A stretch of 64,000 nucleotides of DNA from Latrodectus hesperus (lineage: Eukaryota > Arthropoda > Arachnida > Araneae > Theridiidae): contig CM075850.1 of the NCBI GenBank assembly GCA_037975125.1, positions 129,246,181 to 129,310,180 on the forward strand, in the 5' to 3' direction. Shown one piece after another: positions 1-23,294 of this stretch. The stretch's first letter is position 1, and each line of letters opens with the position of its first letter. The translations under genes were made by a program, and so were the position numbers. The notes under the pieces were generated by a model, which saw only the letters and a list, made by a program, of their open reading frames with translations, was not told the origin of the DNA and searched no databases.

Positions 1-576
1 TTTTAATTTATTAAAAAGAATATTGTTTAGATTTCAAACAGAAAACAAGAGTGAAAAGCTTGTTGAATCCTTTCAAATTTTTGGTATCTGTCACTTTTGA
101 TAAATAGGAGAATAACACTTTTAATTAAAATAAATAAATTTTTTAGTGTAAATAATAAATTTGGGAAATGTCTTTATATAAAAATATAGCGTAGAGTTTG
201 ATGTGATAGACGTTCTATTGAGCTAAAATCTTCAGCTGATTTAATTTTTATTAGATATTTAAAAACACTTTTACTTAATTTAAATATATAACTATAATGA
301 TAATATTTCATTTTGACAAATAGATGACTTTTTAATATTGTCTGCTAATTTACTTTGATAAAATAGCTTGAATAGTAGCAACTAAGTTTTATTTAAAAAC
401 TTTGCACTTAATTTTTATTGAATATATTTTATTCAGGAAGCAAAACCAAATAACAACATTGTGGGAAAAAAATAAGTTTTTAATGTTTTGCATCTTGTAC
501 TGAGCATATTTCTAATGTGAAGTTTCTTCATTTTAAAGATATTCCTTGTCAATAACATTGAGAAGTTACAAAGAAA
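1..576. other. AT-rich upstream region, no gene recognised
   Basis: No coding exon or repeat family is recognised here. It is the 5-prime flank of the first cysteine-rich peptide gene and should contain its promoter, but I see no convincing core promoter motif that stands out from the AT-rich background. Confidence 0.5.
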
Positions 577-7040
<6,464 letters not shown>

Positions 7041-7161
7041 CCTGGTTAAACAAAAGATGGGAAAAAGGGTATTACAGACAGGAATTGAAGCAATGGAAAC
7101 ATATTCGCCAATTACGCTGTATCACAATAATTTTTTATGACTCAATGTTTTCAGTTCGAAT

Positions 7162-7167
7162 AATAAA
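7162..7167 (+). terminator. Polyadenylation signal of peptide gene copy 1
   Basis: AATAAA 122 nt after the stop codon at 7040, at a normal distance for a short 3-prime UTR. Confidence 0.55.
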
Positions 7168-7169
7168 TA

Positions 7170-8430
7170 CGTATACACATTTATAAAATATCATATAAGT
7201 TTTACATTGTTTAATTAATTTTCATTATTTTAATAAAACATATTCACAGATTTCATAGATATATTCACAGAATTTTACTATTGTAATTTTCTTGCATCAT
7301 TTAAGATAATTTTTTGGAGAATTTTATTGTAATTGTAATTAGTTAAATAGAAACTTATATTAAATAGTCAAAAAATTGCAAGATTCAGAAGCAATTACGA
7401 GTTGAGTTGGTATATCTATTTCAAAACAACTCTTCAATGAATAAATACTTTCGTAGGTTGACTAAAATTGTATGACACTGATTGTCAAATTTTCTCTATA
7501 TAAATTATTTTATTCATACTGAATATTTCTTTCACTAGATTATTTCTGTCATACGATTCTTATTAAGATCTTTATGAAAAATATTTCAATTAAAAAACTA
7601 AATTTTTATTCAAATTTCGCGAGTGTTCTGCAGATGTTGACATTTTACAACTAGTATTAAATCTTAAAATAGTTATTTTGTAAAAATTAATTTAAAAATT
7701 AAACATAAGGTTTTACTTTTATAATTCCTACTATTCTTATTGTCAAGTATAATTGAATATTCAGTTCTCTGGACATCAATTCAGCTATTAATGAATTCAA
7801 TTTTCCCCTTGGTTGTTGTTATGTGATACTGAAAGTAATCATCCTTGTGTCCTGAAAATTTCAATACGTGAATTTCAATACCTGAAAGTTTCAAATGAAG
7901 AAAGAATACTTATATAAACAAAAAAAATTATTGAATATCTTTTCCTTCCTGTGGTGTGAAGATTAAAATATCACATCAAGTATTGACAACTTCACAATTC
8001 TGAGAAAGTTGGCTGTGTTTAGTGCCTTCGGATGATAGAAGTGTGTAATCAAAAACGGATCACCACAATCTTGTTCAATTTAAACTAATCTTAAAGAGGT
8101 GAGTGCTAAGAGTAAACAATTTTATAACACTCACGGTGGCCTGCATTTGCTTTTTGTTGAGGTAAATTCCAAGTTTGATCAAAGTCACTATTGAACATGG
8201 ATGATGCGTTTCTCTACCTTCAGAAAATTAATTTTTTAAAGTTAGTGCTTTAACACAATGCCGTACGCAGGCTAATAGTCTAAGGCTATTGTAAATCATT
8301 TTAATACCCATAGAGTTAATTACTTTCCAAAAGAACTTTATATAAAGTGTCGGCAATGTTGAATACAGCCTACTACTTATATTGGTCTTAAGGGAAGAAA
8401 ACCTGATAACTTCCAAATACCGAAGTCAGT
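7170..8430. other. Intergenic, nothing recognised
   Basis: AT-rich sequence between the first peptide gene and the mariner fragment. I see no exon, SINE head or transposase motif. Confidence 0.5.
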
Positions 8431-8439
8431 AGACATGCA

Positions 8440-8560
8440 TGGAAAAGTAAAAAGTGCAACCTCCGCCTTTTTATTGTTCAACAATAGGTGGAATCGAATC
8501 CAGGACCTTTCGTTGTGAAGAATGGTGTCCTACCAGTATCCTCCTTGCGAAAAATAAATA
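8440..8560 (-). repeat. Possible SINE head
   Basis: Minus strand reads GGATTCGATTCCACC, a B-box-like motif, next to the mariner fragment. No clear A box, so this is weak. Confidence 0.35.
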
Positions 8561-8619
8561 CAATCCACTGCAATGAAAAATTATTTGCGAATGATAATAG
8601 ACGGTGGTTGATATCAGAA

Positions 8620-9161
8620 TACTTTACAAACGCCCTTTTTCCGTTAAACTGTCCCTACGATATGGTGCACTGGGAAATACTCAAAAAGAATGCCACAGTC
8701 AACAAGCTCTACATTGCCCGGCTACACCGTGTGAATGAAGCTATTCGGCTGAAAAGACCAGATCGACATAATCTAACCATACTCCTTGACGAAAACGCCA
8801 GGCCCCATGTTGCATAAGTCATCAAAGCCGCTCTCCAAGAACGCGAATGGGAGGTCCTCAAGCATCCGCCGTATTCTCCGGACCTTGCACCGACCGATTA
8901 CCAGATTTTCCACTTCTTGTCAAACCATATAAAAGGCTTTACCTTCGATAACAAAGAGTTCCTGTAAAACTGGCTCAACAACCTCTTTGACACCAGATTA
9001 GGCGATTTTTGGAGGAACGGCATCAATAAATTGATCGAGAGGTGGGAAGAGGTTGTAAACAACAACGGTGAATATAAAAGTGATTAACTCATTGATGTAA
9101 TTGTTGTTTTTTGTTTAAATAAAAGTCGTTGGTAAAAACACTACGAACTTATTCCCCAACC
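8620..9161 (+). mobile_element. 5-prime truncated mariner
   Basis: Plus-strand transposase tail with LLDENARPHVA, an in-frame stop, then WEVLKHPPYSPDLAPTDYQ. The 3-prime UTR and the TIR (inverted GGGGAATAAGTTCGTAG) end near 9161. The N-terminal half and 5-prime TIR are absent. It is the same family as 1573-2270 and shows the normal arrangement of its 3-prime end. Confidence 0.85.
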
Positions 9162-13106
<3,945 letters not shown>

Positions 13107-13154
13107 ATGAATTTCTTATTATCAGTACTTCTTTTGCAAATTATTACAGTATTC
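13107..13154 (+). CDS. Copy 2 exon 1 (signal peptide)
   Basis: 16 hydrophobic codons from ATG to a GTAAGT donor, phase 0, same length as copy 1 exon 1. Confidence 0.8.
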
Positions 13155-16100
13155 GTAAGTATTTTGAAATTAAACTGTTGTTGTTTTTCGAATATAAATA
13201 TATATTGTATTTTTAATTTTAAATAACAAAAACTTGATTATGAGCAACTCCAACTAAGTAAATTATATTTTCTATGTGTTATCATTAAATACAAATTTTA
13301 GTTTGTAAGCAAATTTTTTTTTGGAATTTGATTTTATGAATTTTTTATTCTTGATACTTAATAATTTATTAAATAATTTACGTCAAATTAATAATTATGT
13401 GCTTATAATTTATTTTAAGGCTTAATTTGCATTAAGCTTAAATAGTTTTAATTATTATGAGAAAATTATAAAATCACAATACAATACAACACGTTATGCA
13501 CATTAATTCTTATTAATAGTCACGCTGGGTAACGATAGTTAATGATTTTGTAAAATTAAAACAGAATATAATATTACAAAAGTCAAATAGAAATAATATT
13601 TAATCAAACGCTATAGTTATATCTAAATACATTCTGAGCACCTACTTTATCTGAGTAGCTTTGCAATTGTTATAACTTTTATTTTAAAAAAGTTAAAGGT
13701 TGGTCACAGTCATTTTAATGCATAGGGTTGAGCTTTGGAGCATGATTTAACAGATAAATTATGCTTTTAATAATTCATTCTTAAATTGTCTCAACAAATC
13801 GGTTGGGGAATAGCCTTCTCAAGCAGTCTCCTTCAAGTGAATCCATAATTGCAACAGTCCTGCAATGGTCTTCAAGCTATCAAGATTCTTTAAGATGTTA
13901 TGCATTCATCTAAGTTTTTTACAAGGCGAATTTCTTAAGGCTTAGCCATAAAAATCAGAGGGTAAAACTATCCTTCTTTATTCAATTTTCACATAAAATA
14001 ATTTTTATTTTTAACGACTTATTTGCAGGTAGTATTTGCCAAGGAGTGCAAGACTACGGATGATTGCGCCAAAGGTCACGCATGCGTAAAAGGTTCAGGA
14101 CAAATGAGATGTGAACCATTTGCACATAAAGGTGAGAAACTACCATTCTCTTATACATTGTTTGAAATATATGTAAGAAATGGGCATATTATTACTCGTG
14201 TTTTTTTGAGTTAAATTTAGTTTTTGTTTTAATTTTAAATGAGAAATCTAAGCTTTTCTCTCATTTTCCTAAAATGTGTGGTAAAGATAGTCCTCTTTAT
14301 CATTTCAGTACATTAAAATAATTATATTTTCCTTGATTGATTCAAGAATTTTACGGACTATATTCGCATACTTTGATTGCTTAGATAATTTATTATCTGA
14401 ATCAGGTGAGAAGGATGCTTCATCAATAATAATATTCATATTAAGCACATTTAACAAATGCAAGTTATCAACAGTAAATGAAATGTTTTTTTTTTAACGC
14501 ATGGATTCACTTTTCAAGTCTGATTTATATGAAGATTATCCAAAATAGATTACTTTGACCGCTTAAAATTTTGTAAATATGATTCCATTCAAAATTCCTC
14601 TGTTTGGGGATAGAAAATAAAGTTGAAGTGATTTCATTCAGTTTCTGTCATTTAAATTACATCTCGAATCTACTGGAAGGTGTTTTACTTATTTTAATCA
14701 GATTATAGTCTCAAAAAATGAAATAAATATTGCAGTAATTGGGCTTTTAGGAACCATAAATTAAACAGCTTTTCTTAAATTACTCAAAAATATTAGCCGA
14801 ATTATAAGAAAGAAAATACAAAATTAAAATTCAAAGCGTTATTCAAATTAAGTTTTTAAATCCTTAATTAGTGATGAAAATATATCTAAAATGAAATTAT
14901 TTGTTTACATGGAAAAGAAAATTGGGTTTTTATTTAAAACTTTGTAAGCAAATGTTTCTATTCAGCTTAAAAATGATAAAAAAAAGAGATCTTTGATAAC
15001 ATAGCCGTGAAATTCCCAGAAAATTTTAAATTAAATTCTGCAAAATTTTGATAGACATTTATTTTAATTGTATGGCATTTTTGATATCATGTTATTTTAA
15101 CAAACATACATAGTATGTGCGTTCAATATTTATTCCTCTACAGTACTATACTGTTGGCCATTAAAATTGCTGTACCAAAAAAAGGTAATACGTTACGCAC
15201 TTGAGATTTACAAGGCAGATAAAGGATGCTACAAAAGCATTGTTTTTTTACATATTCATGTAAAAATGGGGCTATGAAATACTTATAATATATTTAAATA
15301 AGGAATATAACGAATTTCATCTACGCCACTTAAGTTTGAATGCTGTTACGTGGTGAAAAGTTATTGTGATCCCCTGCGTAAAGAGAAATGTTTACATACA
15401 CTTTTCTAATTTTGATAGCCCTCTGATATTGTGGTTTATTATATCTTAATATTAAAGTTTGCGTTGGTGGAGACCAAACGGTTTTTGATAGAAAAATCTG
15501 CAAGTTCAATATGGTTATGCAGAATGGCAGATAAATATCAGATTCTATAATTAAAAGCGAAGAAAGCATATAAGTTGCCAGTTTGGTTTTTTTTATTTGG
15601 GAAAAAAATATCTTCCTGTGCACCAAGGAATACCACACAGGGCCCGAAGGTACAACAAATGTACTACAAAACAAATCCAAATAAATCATGAGATGAAAAA
15701 ATTAATAATAAAAGAAGGCAGAGAGAAAAAAAGAGATATAAAAATGAAAAAGGAATTAGATAACAGCATGGATAAATTTTACAAAAAATTCAAAATTCTC
15801 TTTCTTAACTAGGTCCACTATAATTGCGGGCCACCTGTTATTTAAGTCTTTACAAATTTCGTTCCTTTCTTCTAAAACAGATGGGCATTCAAGAAGAATG
15901 TGAGAAGGGTTGTCACTCTTAGAGTTGCACATGCACACTTCACTGTTTTTAATGTGGAAACGGTGTAAGTAGCTATTGAATTTCCCATGTCCAGTGAAGA
16001 ATTACGCAATTTTAAAGTCAGTGTAAAACCAGTAGTTCTTATTTCTGCAGGGAACTGAAGGGAAAAAAGATTTTGTCCACTTACAATTAGGCGAGGAAAC

Positions 16101-19100
16101 GAAACCTGAGTTCCATTCTGTGATAATCTTCTTTTTGGTAGAGGTTTTGAAAAAAAGACTTGGGTAAGCTGGTATTGAGTTTATTTGGAAGTGAAAGAGA
16201 ATATTTGGCCAGGAAATCCGCTCTTTCATTTCCATACACACCACTATGACCCTTGACATGTGAGAAAGTGAAGGAAATATTTTTGATATCACACATATTT
16301 ATTGAAGTCTGGACTTCTACAATAAGTTTTTTAAAACTAGTTACATCTTGTAGAGCCAGTAGGATTACATGGAATCACTGCAAATTAAAAATTTTGAAAA
16401 GGCTTGCTTTTGGCATATTTAACAGCAAGATTAATGCAGAGTAACTCCGCTTGGAAAATAGAACTGTAATCACTAATGCGGTATACCTGATGATTCATTT
16501 CAAAACCATTCTGAAAGCATACGTATGCAAGACCTACTTTTTCGTTAACTTTACTTCCACCTGTAAAGTAAATTAGATCATAGAAATCTTCCCTAACGCT
16601 ATCAAATGCAGCAAGAGGAGCAGGAGATCTTGTAGATGGATGAGGTAGGGAAGAAAAGTTCAAATAACCGTCAAGATGGTTAGAAAAAGAGTCTTGAGCA
16701 TAACGGTAAGCCTCATTTTGATGAAATATCACAACATCAAGAGGTGGAAGACCAGAGAGAATTAAAAGAGCATCATAACTGATTGTTCTATATTTCCTAA
16801 CAATCCTCAAGAGCAGCTTTCTTTGTATTTTCCTGATAAGTTTTTGGTTTATTTTTTTCTCAAACTGTCTCCCCAAATTCGTGATGCATAAATAATAACG
16901 GGAACAATGCCTTGTTTATAAATCAATTTTGAAACTTCGAATTTAATACCGTAACAGTTATTGCAAATTCTATACAATGCATTTATAATAATGTTAACCT
17001 TAGCTAAAATGTATTTCAAATGTTCCTTCTAGTGAAGTTTACTATCGACAACATTACCAAAATATTTAATTTTATCTACAACTTCCAGAAAATTGCTACC
17101 CATAGCAAGATTGATAGTGGCATCAATGTTAGCCTTTTTGTGAATCCTCATTACTTTGCACTTCGTATGATTAAATTCCAGTTTGCAATGTTGAGCCCAA
17201 TCATGAATAAAATCAAGAATATCTTAAGCAGTACTGCATAAATCAGGAAAATTTTTGTTTTGAACAATTACGAGTAAGTCATCTGCGAAAGCAATTTTCC
17301 AGCACTTAAATGCATTCAATTTTTTCAGTAAATAATTCATAATTAGGTTCCAAAGAAATGGGCCAGAAACAGAGCCTTATAGACATCCTTTTTGGATGTT
17401 AACTACTTTCGACTTATTGCCAAGAGTGAGAACAGCCGTTCTGTTTAAGAAACTGCGGAAGACATTGAGAATATTTGAAGGAGTATAAGCCTCCTTCAAT
17501 AAGAAAATAATAAGGGAGCCACCACGCGTTATCAAACGCTCCTTTTATGTCCAATGAAAGGAGAATAGTGAACAAATTTTTCTTTTTCCCTTCCTTTACA
17601 ATGTGAACAAGTCGCAGTAGTGCATCCTCAGTAGATTTCTGTGGTGTGAATCCATATTGGTCTTTACTAGTATAATTACGATTGTTAAGATGCCATCTTA
17701 GTCTGTTTGTAAGAAGCTTTTCGAGGCATTTTCCAATGCAAGGCAATAAGCTAATACACCTAATATTCTTAAGGTGCGGTCGCTTAGAGTTCAAACTTTT
17801 TGGGATTAAGACAACTTTAGCATTTTTCCATAGAGCAGGGAAGAGAGAAAATTTTAAGCATAAATTGAATACAGCAGGAAGAACAGAAGGAGAACACTGA
17901 TGGAAGTATTTAATCATTTCCTTGGAAAGGGAATCCAGGCCAGGAGATTTTCCAGTGGTCAAACCGTGAATAACAGCATTAACCTCATTGACTGTAAAAG
18001 ATACATCATCTTCTACAGAGTAGGCCTTGTTAGATTGTTCTCGAATATTTTGTTGAAAGGAATTATCGTTAGAAGGATTGTCTTCTAGGAATGACAAATT
18101 TGAGATAGTACTGAGAGATTCTTCAAAAGAAGATGTAAAGTGACCTGAAGTAGTTTAAATGCCAGTAATCTCGATACTTTTACTAAAGTTTCTCTTCATG
18201 CCTTTATAAATCTTATTCCATACATTTATAGGGGTAGCATCAGAAAGAAAGTCTTTCCAGGAAATTAATTTTGAGTTATTAATTAAGTTCTTATACACTT
18301 CATTAACGTGGAGGTAATTGGATTTAAAAATTTCCTTGACAATTGGGTTTTTGCTCTTTGAAAGCGACGTCTTGAAGATTTTAACTTTTTACGCATGCAT
18401 GCTTTTTCAGAAGTCCACCAAGGAACATTTCTTTTATTATAATGCTTGAAAGGAATAGCTATCCTTCCGGCAGAAATCATGACATTTTGAAGCTCAGAAA
18501 TAAGACTTTCTAGGCAAATAGGGTCATTACAAGTAGATAGCTGATAATCAAAATTACAATTATTGATAGCCTCATAACATTTTGTCTGAAAAAGAAACCA
18601 ATTTGCTGTTCTACAGTCTAAGATTTGAGGCCTGTTTTGGTGTAAAGAGTTCGTAATATTATCAGCCAAGGCAATTTCAAAAGGAATCATCTTATGGTCA
18701 GAAAGCGAGTCGTAGTCAAGAATAGACCAATTGATGACATTTTTCAATAAACTTTCGCCAACAACAGTAATATCAACGTAGCTAGAACCTTGAGTTGAAC
18801 AGAACGTAGGACCGAAATCCTCATTAACTACAAAGAGTTGTTTAGTACTGAAGAAATCACATATTTTATCTCCTCTAGCATCTGAATAAGGACTGAACCA
18901 AACATTACTTTTGCTATTAGAGTCCATTCCCCAAATAAGTCGAGAAGAATTAACGTTAGACATGAAAGAATCAATCTTTTGTAAATCAGCATCTATATTT
19001 CTGCCAGGATTAAAGTAGTGAGAAAGCAGAATAAAATCTAAATCATTTACAGTGATTTCAACGGAGATCATGTTATAATCTGAGTAATTATGATAAACAA

Positions 19101-22100
19101 AGGTATAAATGTTATTCGAGCGAATGATGATTGCTGATTTTATAACATCTAATTCGGAATCAAATAATACTTTGCAATAGCTAAGAAATCCGGGAAGATT
19201 CCCTTTGTAACAGTGAGGTTCTTGAATCAATGCAACATCAATATTATCAGTTTCTATATTGAGAATGAGTTGCTGCGTAGCATTTTTAGACTTGTGTAGG
19301 TTTAATTGGACAAACTGTAAAAGAGAACAATAACTATTATTCATAATCAATACGAGAGATTAATAATTTCTTCATGAAAATTTCACTCAGGCAGCAACTA
19401 TCATAAGGTTTATGATAAATATTAACTCTTTTTGAAGGATTTTTAGTTTTATTACTAAATCTAGCACAATTGACACAAACTTGATGATTTCTATTAGAAC
19501 ACTCTGAGCTTTTATGGTTACCTGAGCAGGTAAACAAGTAAGGTGGTTTTTACAATCAGCAGCCTTATGATTATATCCCAAACATTTGAAACATCTATGT
19601 ATAATAACAAAATCATCAACTTCACACACAGACAAGTCAAGCTTGAGAGATCCTAACCTTAAAATTTGTTTACGGATATTAGGTGGAACGCTAATAATAA
19701 TGTCTTTAGTCCCCAAATTTCTTTAGCGTAAAACGAACTTTAGACTCTGAAATTTCTTCCTCAGGTACTGAAATATCAAAATTTTGATCAAATAAGACCT
19801 TGATAAGTTCATCATCATGTTATGAGCTAGGAAGGTGTTTAATAATAATGGCAGGATATTTTCGTTTAGCAAGAGTTGAAGAAAGAGAGGTGCAATTTTC
19901 AGCCAGAACATCACGAAATTTTTTCCTGTCATCATCAGACACACATTCAACGAACAGTTTATCATTTGGAAGACTTCTTACGTTTTTGATACCAATTTTA
20001 TTGCTTCTTGGATTGACTTGCGTTTTTATGATGTTTTTAATATCTCCATTTTTAAGGGTTTCTTGTTCATTTGCACACATAATGAGACTGCATTTTTTTC
20101 CATCGCTCATTTGTTTTTGAAAAGTTTCTGTAGATGGCGCCACTACACTCGCGTGCGATTTCTTCTCGTGTATTTTCATTAACACATTTTCATAAGCTAT
20201 ATACGTGACTGTACGTTTTTAAATTTATCAAAATTTGAGTATATAAGACAACGTAACTCACTCGTTCTGTAGCTTTCTGTCCAAAGGTAAGAAATGGAGT
20301 TATGAGCAAGAGTATTTAGCCACCCGATACTCTTGCACATAATTCCATTCTTCACAAGTACCTAGCCACCCGAACAATTCGATGACTATATATCGACATC
20401 AACTAGCAGCTCGCTTGAAAACGGTTGGATTCATAAACTAATAATTTTTCAGGTAAAAGATGCTCAGAAGGAGACGCTTTGAAAAGTGCTGGTGAAGTGT
20501 ATAACATGTATCCCCCTTGTCACCCCCATAAAAGTCTCCAATGTGAATCTAAAAACAACAGGGTAAGTGAAAATTATCATTATCTTTGTATCACATTTAA
20601 TTCATGAGTACAGCCCAATTATTATTTTTTTCATAAAAATGTTCAGAACACACAAATAAATTATATTTATACTCTGGTATTGTAGAAGTTTTCTAAATTT
20701 ACATAAATTACATTGCCTCCCCCAAAATAGTTACGTAATGACATTCAAAACTAAGTTTCAAAACATTTGATTAGCTTTGATAAGATATTTATTTTTAGTA
20801 TTCATAAGTTTGTTGGAAACCAATCTTCTTAATGGCGCCTTATATGTAAATTCGGGAAATTAATGTTATAAATTAAGTAAATGACAAAAATAAATCCCAT
20901 TCCAAAATTACTAATTTCCATTACACTTTTAACGTAATCTATAAATTGTGGAGTCGTGAAATAACAAATTCAATTTAAATGTTATAATTCTATTGACAAG
21001 AATAGTTTTATGTACGTTATTAACACATTTCAAATTAGCAAAATTAACATGACGACCAACTTGGCCGCACATATTTCGCGGGCTGTCTCTCTGAGAACTT
21101 AATGATCCAAAACAAAAAGTTAAAATGTACGTAATTCAGAATGCGAATGGAAACAAACTGAAAAAAAAAAAAAAACACGGAGAGGATGATGAAATGATTG
21201 TCAGATTCTAGCACGCAATCGCCTTTCTGACCTTCGCCTCTTTCTGAGAACTAAACTAAAAGTAAAAATGTAAATAACAAAACTTAATCGGAAGAAGAGA
21301 TCGGTGGTTTGCAGAGAGTTTGCGATATTTTGATCTTCGCCTTCTCTTGTAACAAAATTAAAAATAATAATAATAATAAATAAATAGACTTTTTTATGTA
21401 CAACAATGATTGTTTACAAACATTGCAATTATTGATTTAGAATTCTATTAACGAATGAAATTTTTTAAAATTTAAATCGTCCTTGTTGATTTAAACTAAC
21501 CATAAAGTGGATGTTTTTCATGTGTTTTTCATTTTGCTTTTTCTTCTGTTCTTTTGTCAACGTGTTAAAGGCTTGAATCAATGGAAAACGGCTTTTGAAA
21601 CCAATTTTTTGGGGATTATATAAGAAATCGTTTTATTAACAAAATGAACTTCGACACTATTATCAGATATTCTATGGTAAACTTCGCCTTATTTACTGCC
21701 GCTCGAAGAATGCGATTTGAAGGCAGGGTACAAATTCGTCAACAAGTCGGATTTACGACGCCGTCTCATTACGATGTGATGTAGATGAAACGTTATCTGA
21801 CTTCATTGTTATTTTAAACCAATGAGAATTGTAATAAAGTGGCGTAATCATGAGTTTAACTGGAACGAAAGAAACAACCATTTTATCATGAATAAAAAGT
21901 ATAAAAAGAGTTGGAATAAAAGTTCCTTTTAAAATAACAACTTTAATTTAGTAAACAGTAATAAATTATCTTTTTTAATCTATTAAATGTGTCTGATTTT
22001 CTTAGTTCATATTATGATTAATAATACAATTTAAAATGACAGAACATTAAGGATGAATAATTGCTTGCTTGTATTTTTCAATATTTTACTCCTGGTAAAC

Positions 22101-23228
22101 CTTTAATGTAGCAAAAATGAATATAATCATCTGATATTTGTTCGAACTTAGAAATAAACATTATTAATGAAAACCTGGTAAGTAAAGTTCATAATCATAA
22201 GTTCGAAATGTTTTGGTATTTATTATTATATATAAAAGAGTATTAAAATCCATCTTTATAAATCTCTAAAGGGCTTTTACCTAGAACTATTAATTGTTTT
22301 GTTCCATTTTTGTTTTTATCATTAGAAGTGTTAGCAAATTGATGGAATCTAATTGGTGAGAAAATTTTAAAGTTTAGATATAATTTGTTCATAATTGCAA
22401 ATATGTATAATCATTTTTTGTGACATTATAATAGAGTTAGTTTTGTTGATTAAAAAAAGGTGAAAGATTCAACAATATCAGAAAATAGAGTATATTAAAT
22501 TTTATAAATTATTATAATTATATTAAGATGATTATTTTTTATCAATTTCCTGACCAATTTTATTTATTATTCTTTATTTTGATGCTTATTAGCTTCAGAT
22601 TTTTGGCCAGAAGGCCAATCATGTAATAGATAATAAAATAAGAGTAGTTTTACAACAGTTTTAAACTTTTATGGTAGCCTGTATACAATGTGAATTAAAA
22701 ATCTTCGCTTATGATCAAAATATCGCATCAATGCTTCAAAATTATAACTCTTTTAAGTTTATCTTATTTAGATACATTTGCGGGGCAAATGATTACGATT
22801 ACAGTAATTACTTTGATGATTTTTTTATCATACTTATATTAATTTATCAAAGTTTCATAAATATTATTAAAATTAAAATATAAAATCAATTCAAAACTTT
22901 CTGATGAAAAATATAACAATTTAAAAATTATTCACAATTTATGTATAAAAGTTTTAATTTTTTAAATCTAATCTATAGAATCAAAAATTTCTGAAAATCT
23001 AGAAATTTTCTTCCTACAAGATGAACTATACAAAATCTTTTTTACTCAATTACAATGTTTATTTATGGCTTAAAAATCAAACATTAGTAATTAAGTATTC
23101 ATTAGCTCAGTTTAAAAAAATGAAGTTATTATTATGAGATTATTTGTAATATTTTCTAATTACATATTTATTTAAATAAATCATAAAAATATTTTCTTTT
23201 ACAGGAAATATGTGTCAAGAAAGAATAA
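13107..23228 (+). CDS. Small secreted eight-cysteine protein, prokineticin-like scaffold (copy 2, four exons)
   Basis: Spliced coding region 13107-13154, 14029-14131, 20453-20562, 23205-23228, giving 94 residues. It has a 16-codon hydrophobic exon 1 starting MNFLL and then a mature region beginning near AKEC. The spacing is the same as in copy 1: C-x5-C-x5-C-x8-C-x9-C-x18-C-x7-C-x8-C. Coding exon lengths and intron phases (0, 1, 0) equal those of the gene at 577-7040, so the two are tandem duplicates. Intron 2 (14132-20452) carries a reversed, decayed non-LTR element, and intron 3 (20563-23204) carries an unclassified repeat. All junctions are GT-AG with strong donors. It is predicted to be secreted, with four disulfides. 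It may be an astakine/prokineticin-like signal or a venom component; expression data would be needed to say. Confidence 0.85.
14029..14131 (+). CDS. Copy 2 exon 2 (cysteines 1-4)
   Basis: 103 nt between an ATTTGCAG acceptor and a GTGAGA donor. Encodes AKEC, KGHAC, and RCEPFAHKG. Confidence 0.88.
15147..15255. repeat. Tc1 terminal-repeat remnant
   Basis: TGGCCATTAAAATTGCTG matches the terminal repeat of the Tc1 at 39343-40750 (TGGCCATTAAAATTGCTA), followed by about 80 bp resembling a Tc1 end. No transposase is present, so this is an end fragment or MITE. Confidence 0.55.
15756..15938 (-). pseudogene. Non-LTR C-terminal Cys-His tail
   Basis: CMCNSKSDNPSHILLECPS is the typical C-x1-C..H-x4-C tail that follows RNase H in I-group elements. 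Confidence 0.75.
16002..16876 (-). pseudogene. Non-LTR RNase H domain
   Basis: The 163-codon frame 16876-16385 includes YFTGGSK (usual TDGSK, with the first catalytic Asp replaced by Gly) and SIFQAELLCI (catalytic Glu). A second frame 16296-16087 has VKGHSGVYGNERAD (His and terminal Asp region). A frameshift separates them. Confidence 0.8.
16880..18097 (-). pseudogene. Non-LTR reverse transcriptase
   Basis: The 227-codon frame 18097-17414 has GKSPGLD, a WKNAKVVLIPK stretch, IRCISLLPCIGK, YGFTPQKSTEDAL and SLDIKGAFDNAWW (first catalytic Asp). The frame then breaks. The catalytic FADD is still readable at about 17278-17289, and thumb-like sequence continues to about 16880. Several stops and frameshifts follow 17414. 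Confidence 0.8.
18283..19350 (-). pseudogene. Non-LTR AP endonuclease domain
   Basis: 355-codon open frame. Motifs in order: QLNLHKSK near the start, IDVALIQEPH (catalytic Glu), WGMDSNSKS (catalytic Asp), then SYVDITVV and SLSDHKMIPF (terminal Asp-His). All key residues of the exonuclease-endonuclease-phosphatase fold are visible, so this is the best preserved part of the element. The RT follows downstream in another frame. Confidence 0.85.
19337..20185 (-). pseudogene. Non-LTR gag-like ORF1
   Basis: Three overlapping frame pieces (20185-19820, 19965-19723, 19716-19337) that together read like a non-LTR gag. The 3-prime part has zinc-knuckle cysteines: CFKCLGYNHKAADC, then in a shifted frame CSNRNHQVCVNC. 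At least two frameshifts are present. Confidence 0.7.
20453..20562 (+). CDS. Copy 2 exon 3 (cysteines 5-7)
   Basis: 110 nt between a TTTTTCAG acceptor and a GTAAGT donor; encodes GKRC and YPPCHP, with a variable 18-residue loop between them. Phase 1 in, phase 0 out. Confidence 0.88.
21452..21890. repeat. Unclassified interspersed repeat, copy A
   Basis: About 440 bp that aligns by eye with 44622-45290. Shared landmarks are GATTTAAACTAA, TTTGCTTTTTCTT, TTGAAGGCAGG, TTTTAAACCAATGAGA and AATCATGA. It lies in intron 3 of the second peptide gene. No coding potential or TIR is recognised, so its class is unknown. Confidence 0.7.
23205..23228 (+). CDS. Copy 2 exon 4 (last cysteine and stop)
   Basis: EICVKKE then TAA after a TTTTACAG acceptor, phase 0, parallel to copy 1 exon 4. 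Confidence 0.82.
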   Translation, partial: EICVKKE

Positions 23229-23294
23229 TTTCCTGAGAAAAGAACTTCAGAAAAAAAGAAACAGTATTAAACTGCATGATATGTATCTAATTGG

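Larger units (their letters stand above)
15583..20250 (-). mobile_element. Decayed non-LTR retrotransposon (R1/LOA-like) in intron 2 of peptide gene copy 2
   Basis: On the minus strand the expected order is visible: gag with CCHC knuckles (about 20185 to 19337), AP endonuclease (19350-18283), reverse transcriptase (18097 to about 16880), RNase H (16876-16002) and a Cys-rich tail (15938-15756), ending near an A-rich tract at about 15583. Frames are broken in many places. It is antisense to the host gene. Subfamily is by eye: an endonuclease start like LQFVQLNLHKS and RT motifs SLDIKGAFDNAWW and FADD suggest the R1/LOA side of the I group. Ends are approximate. Confidence 0.82.
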
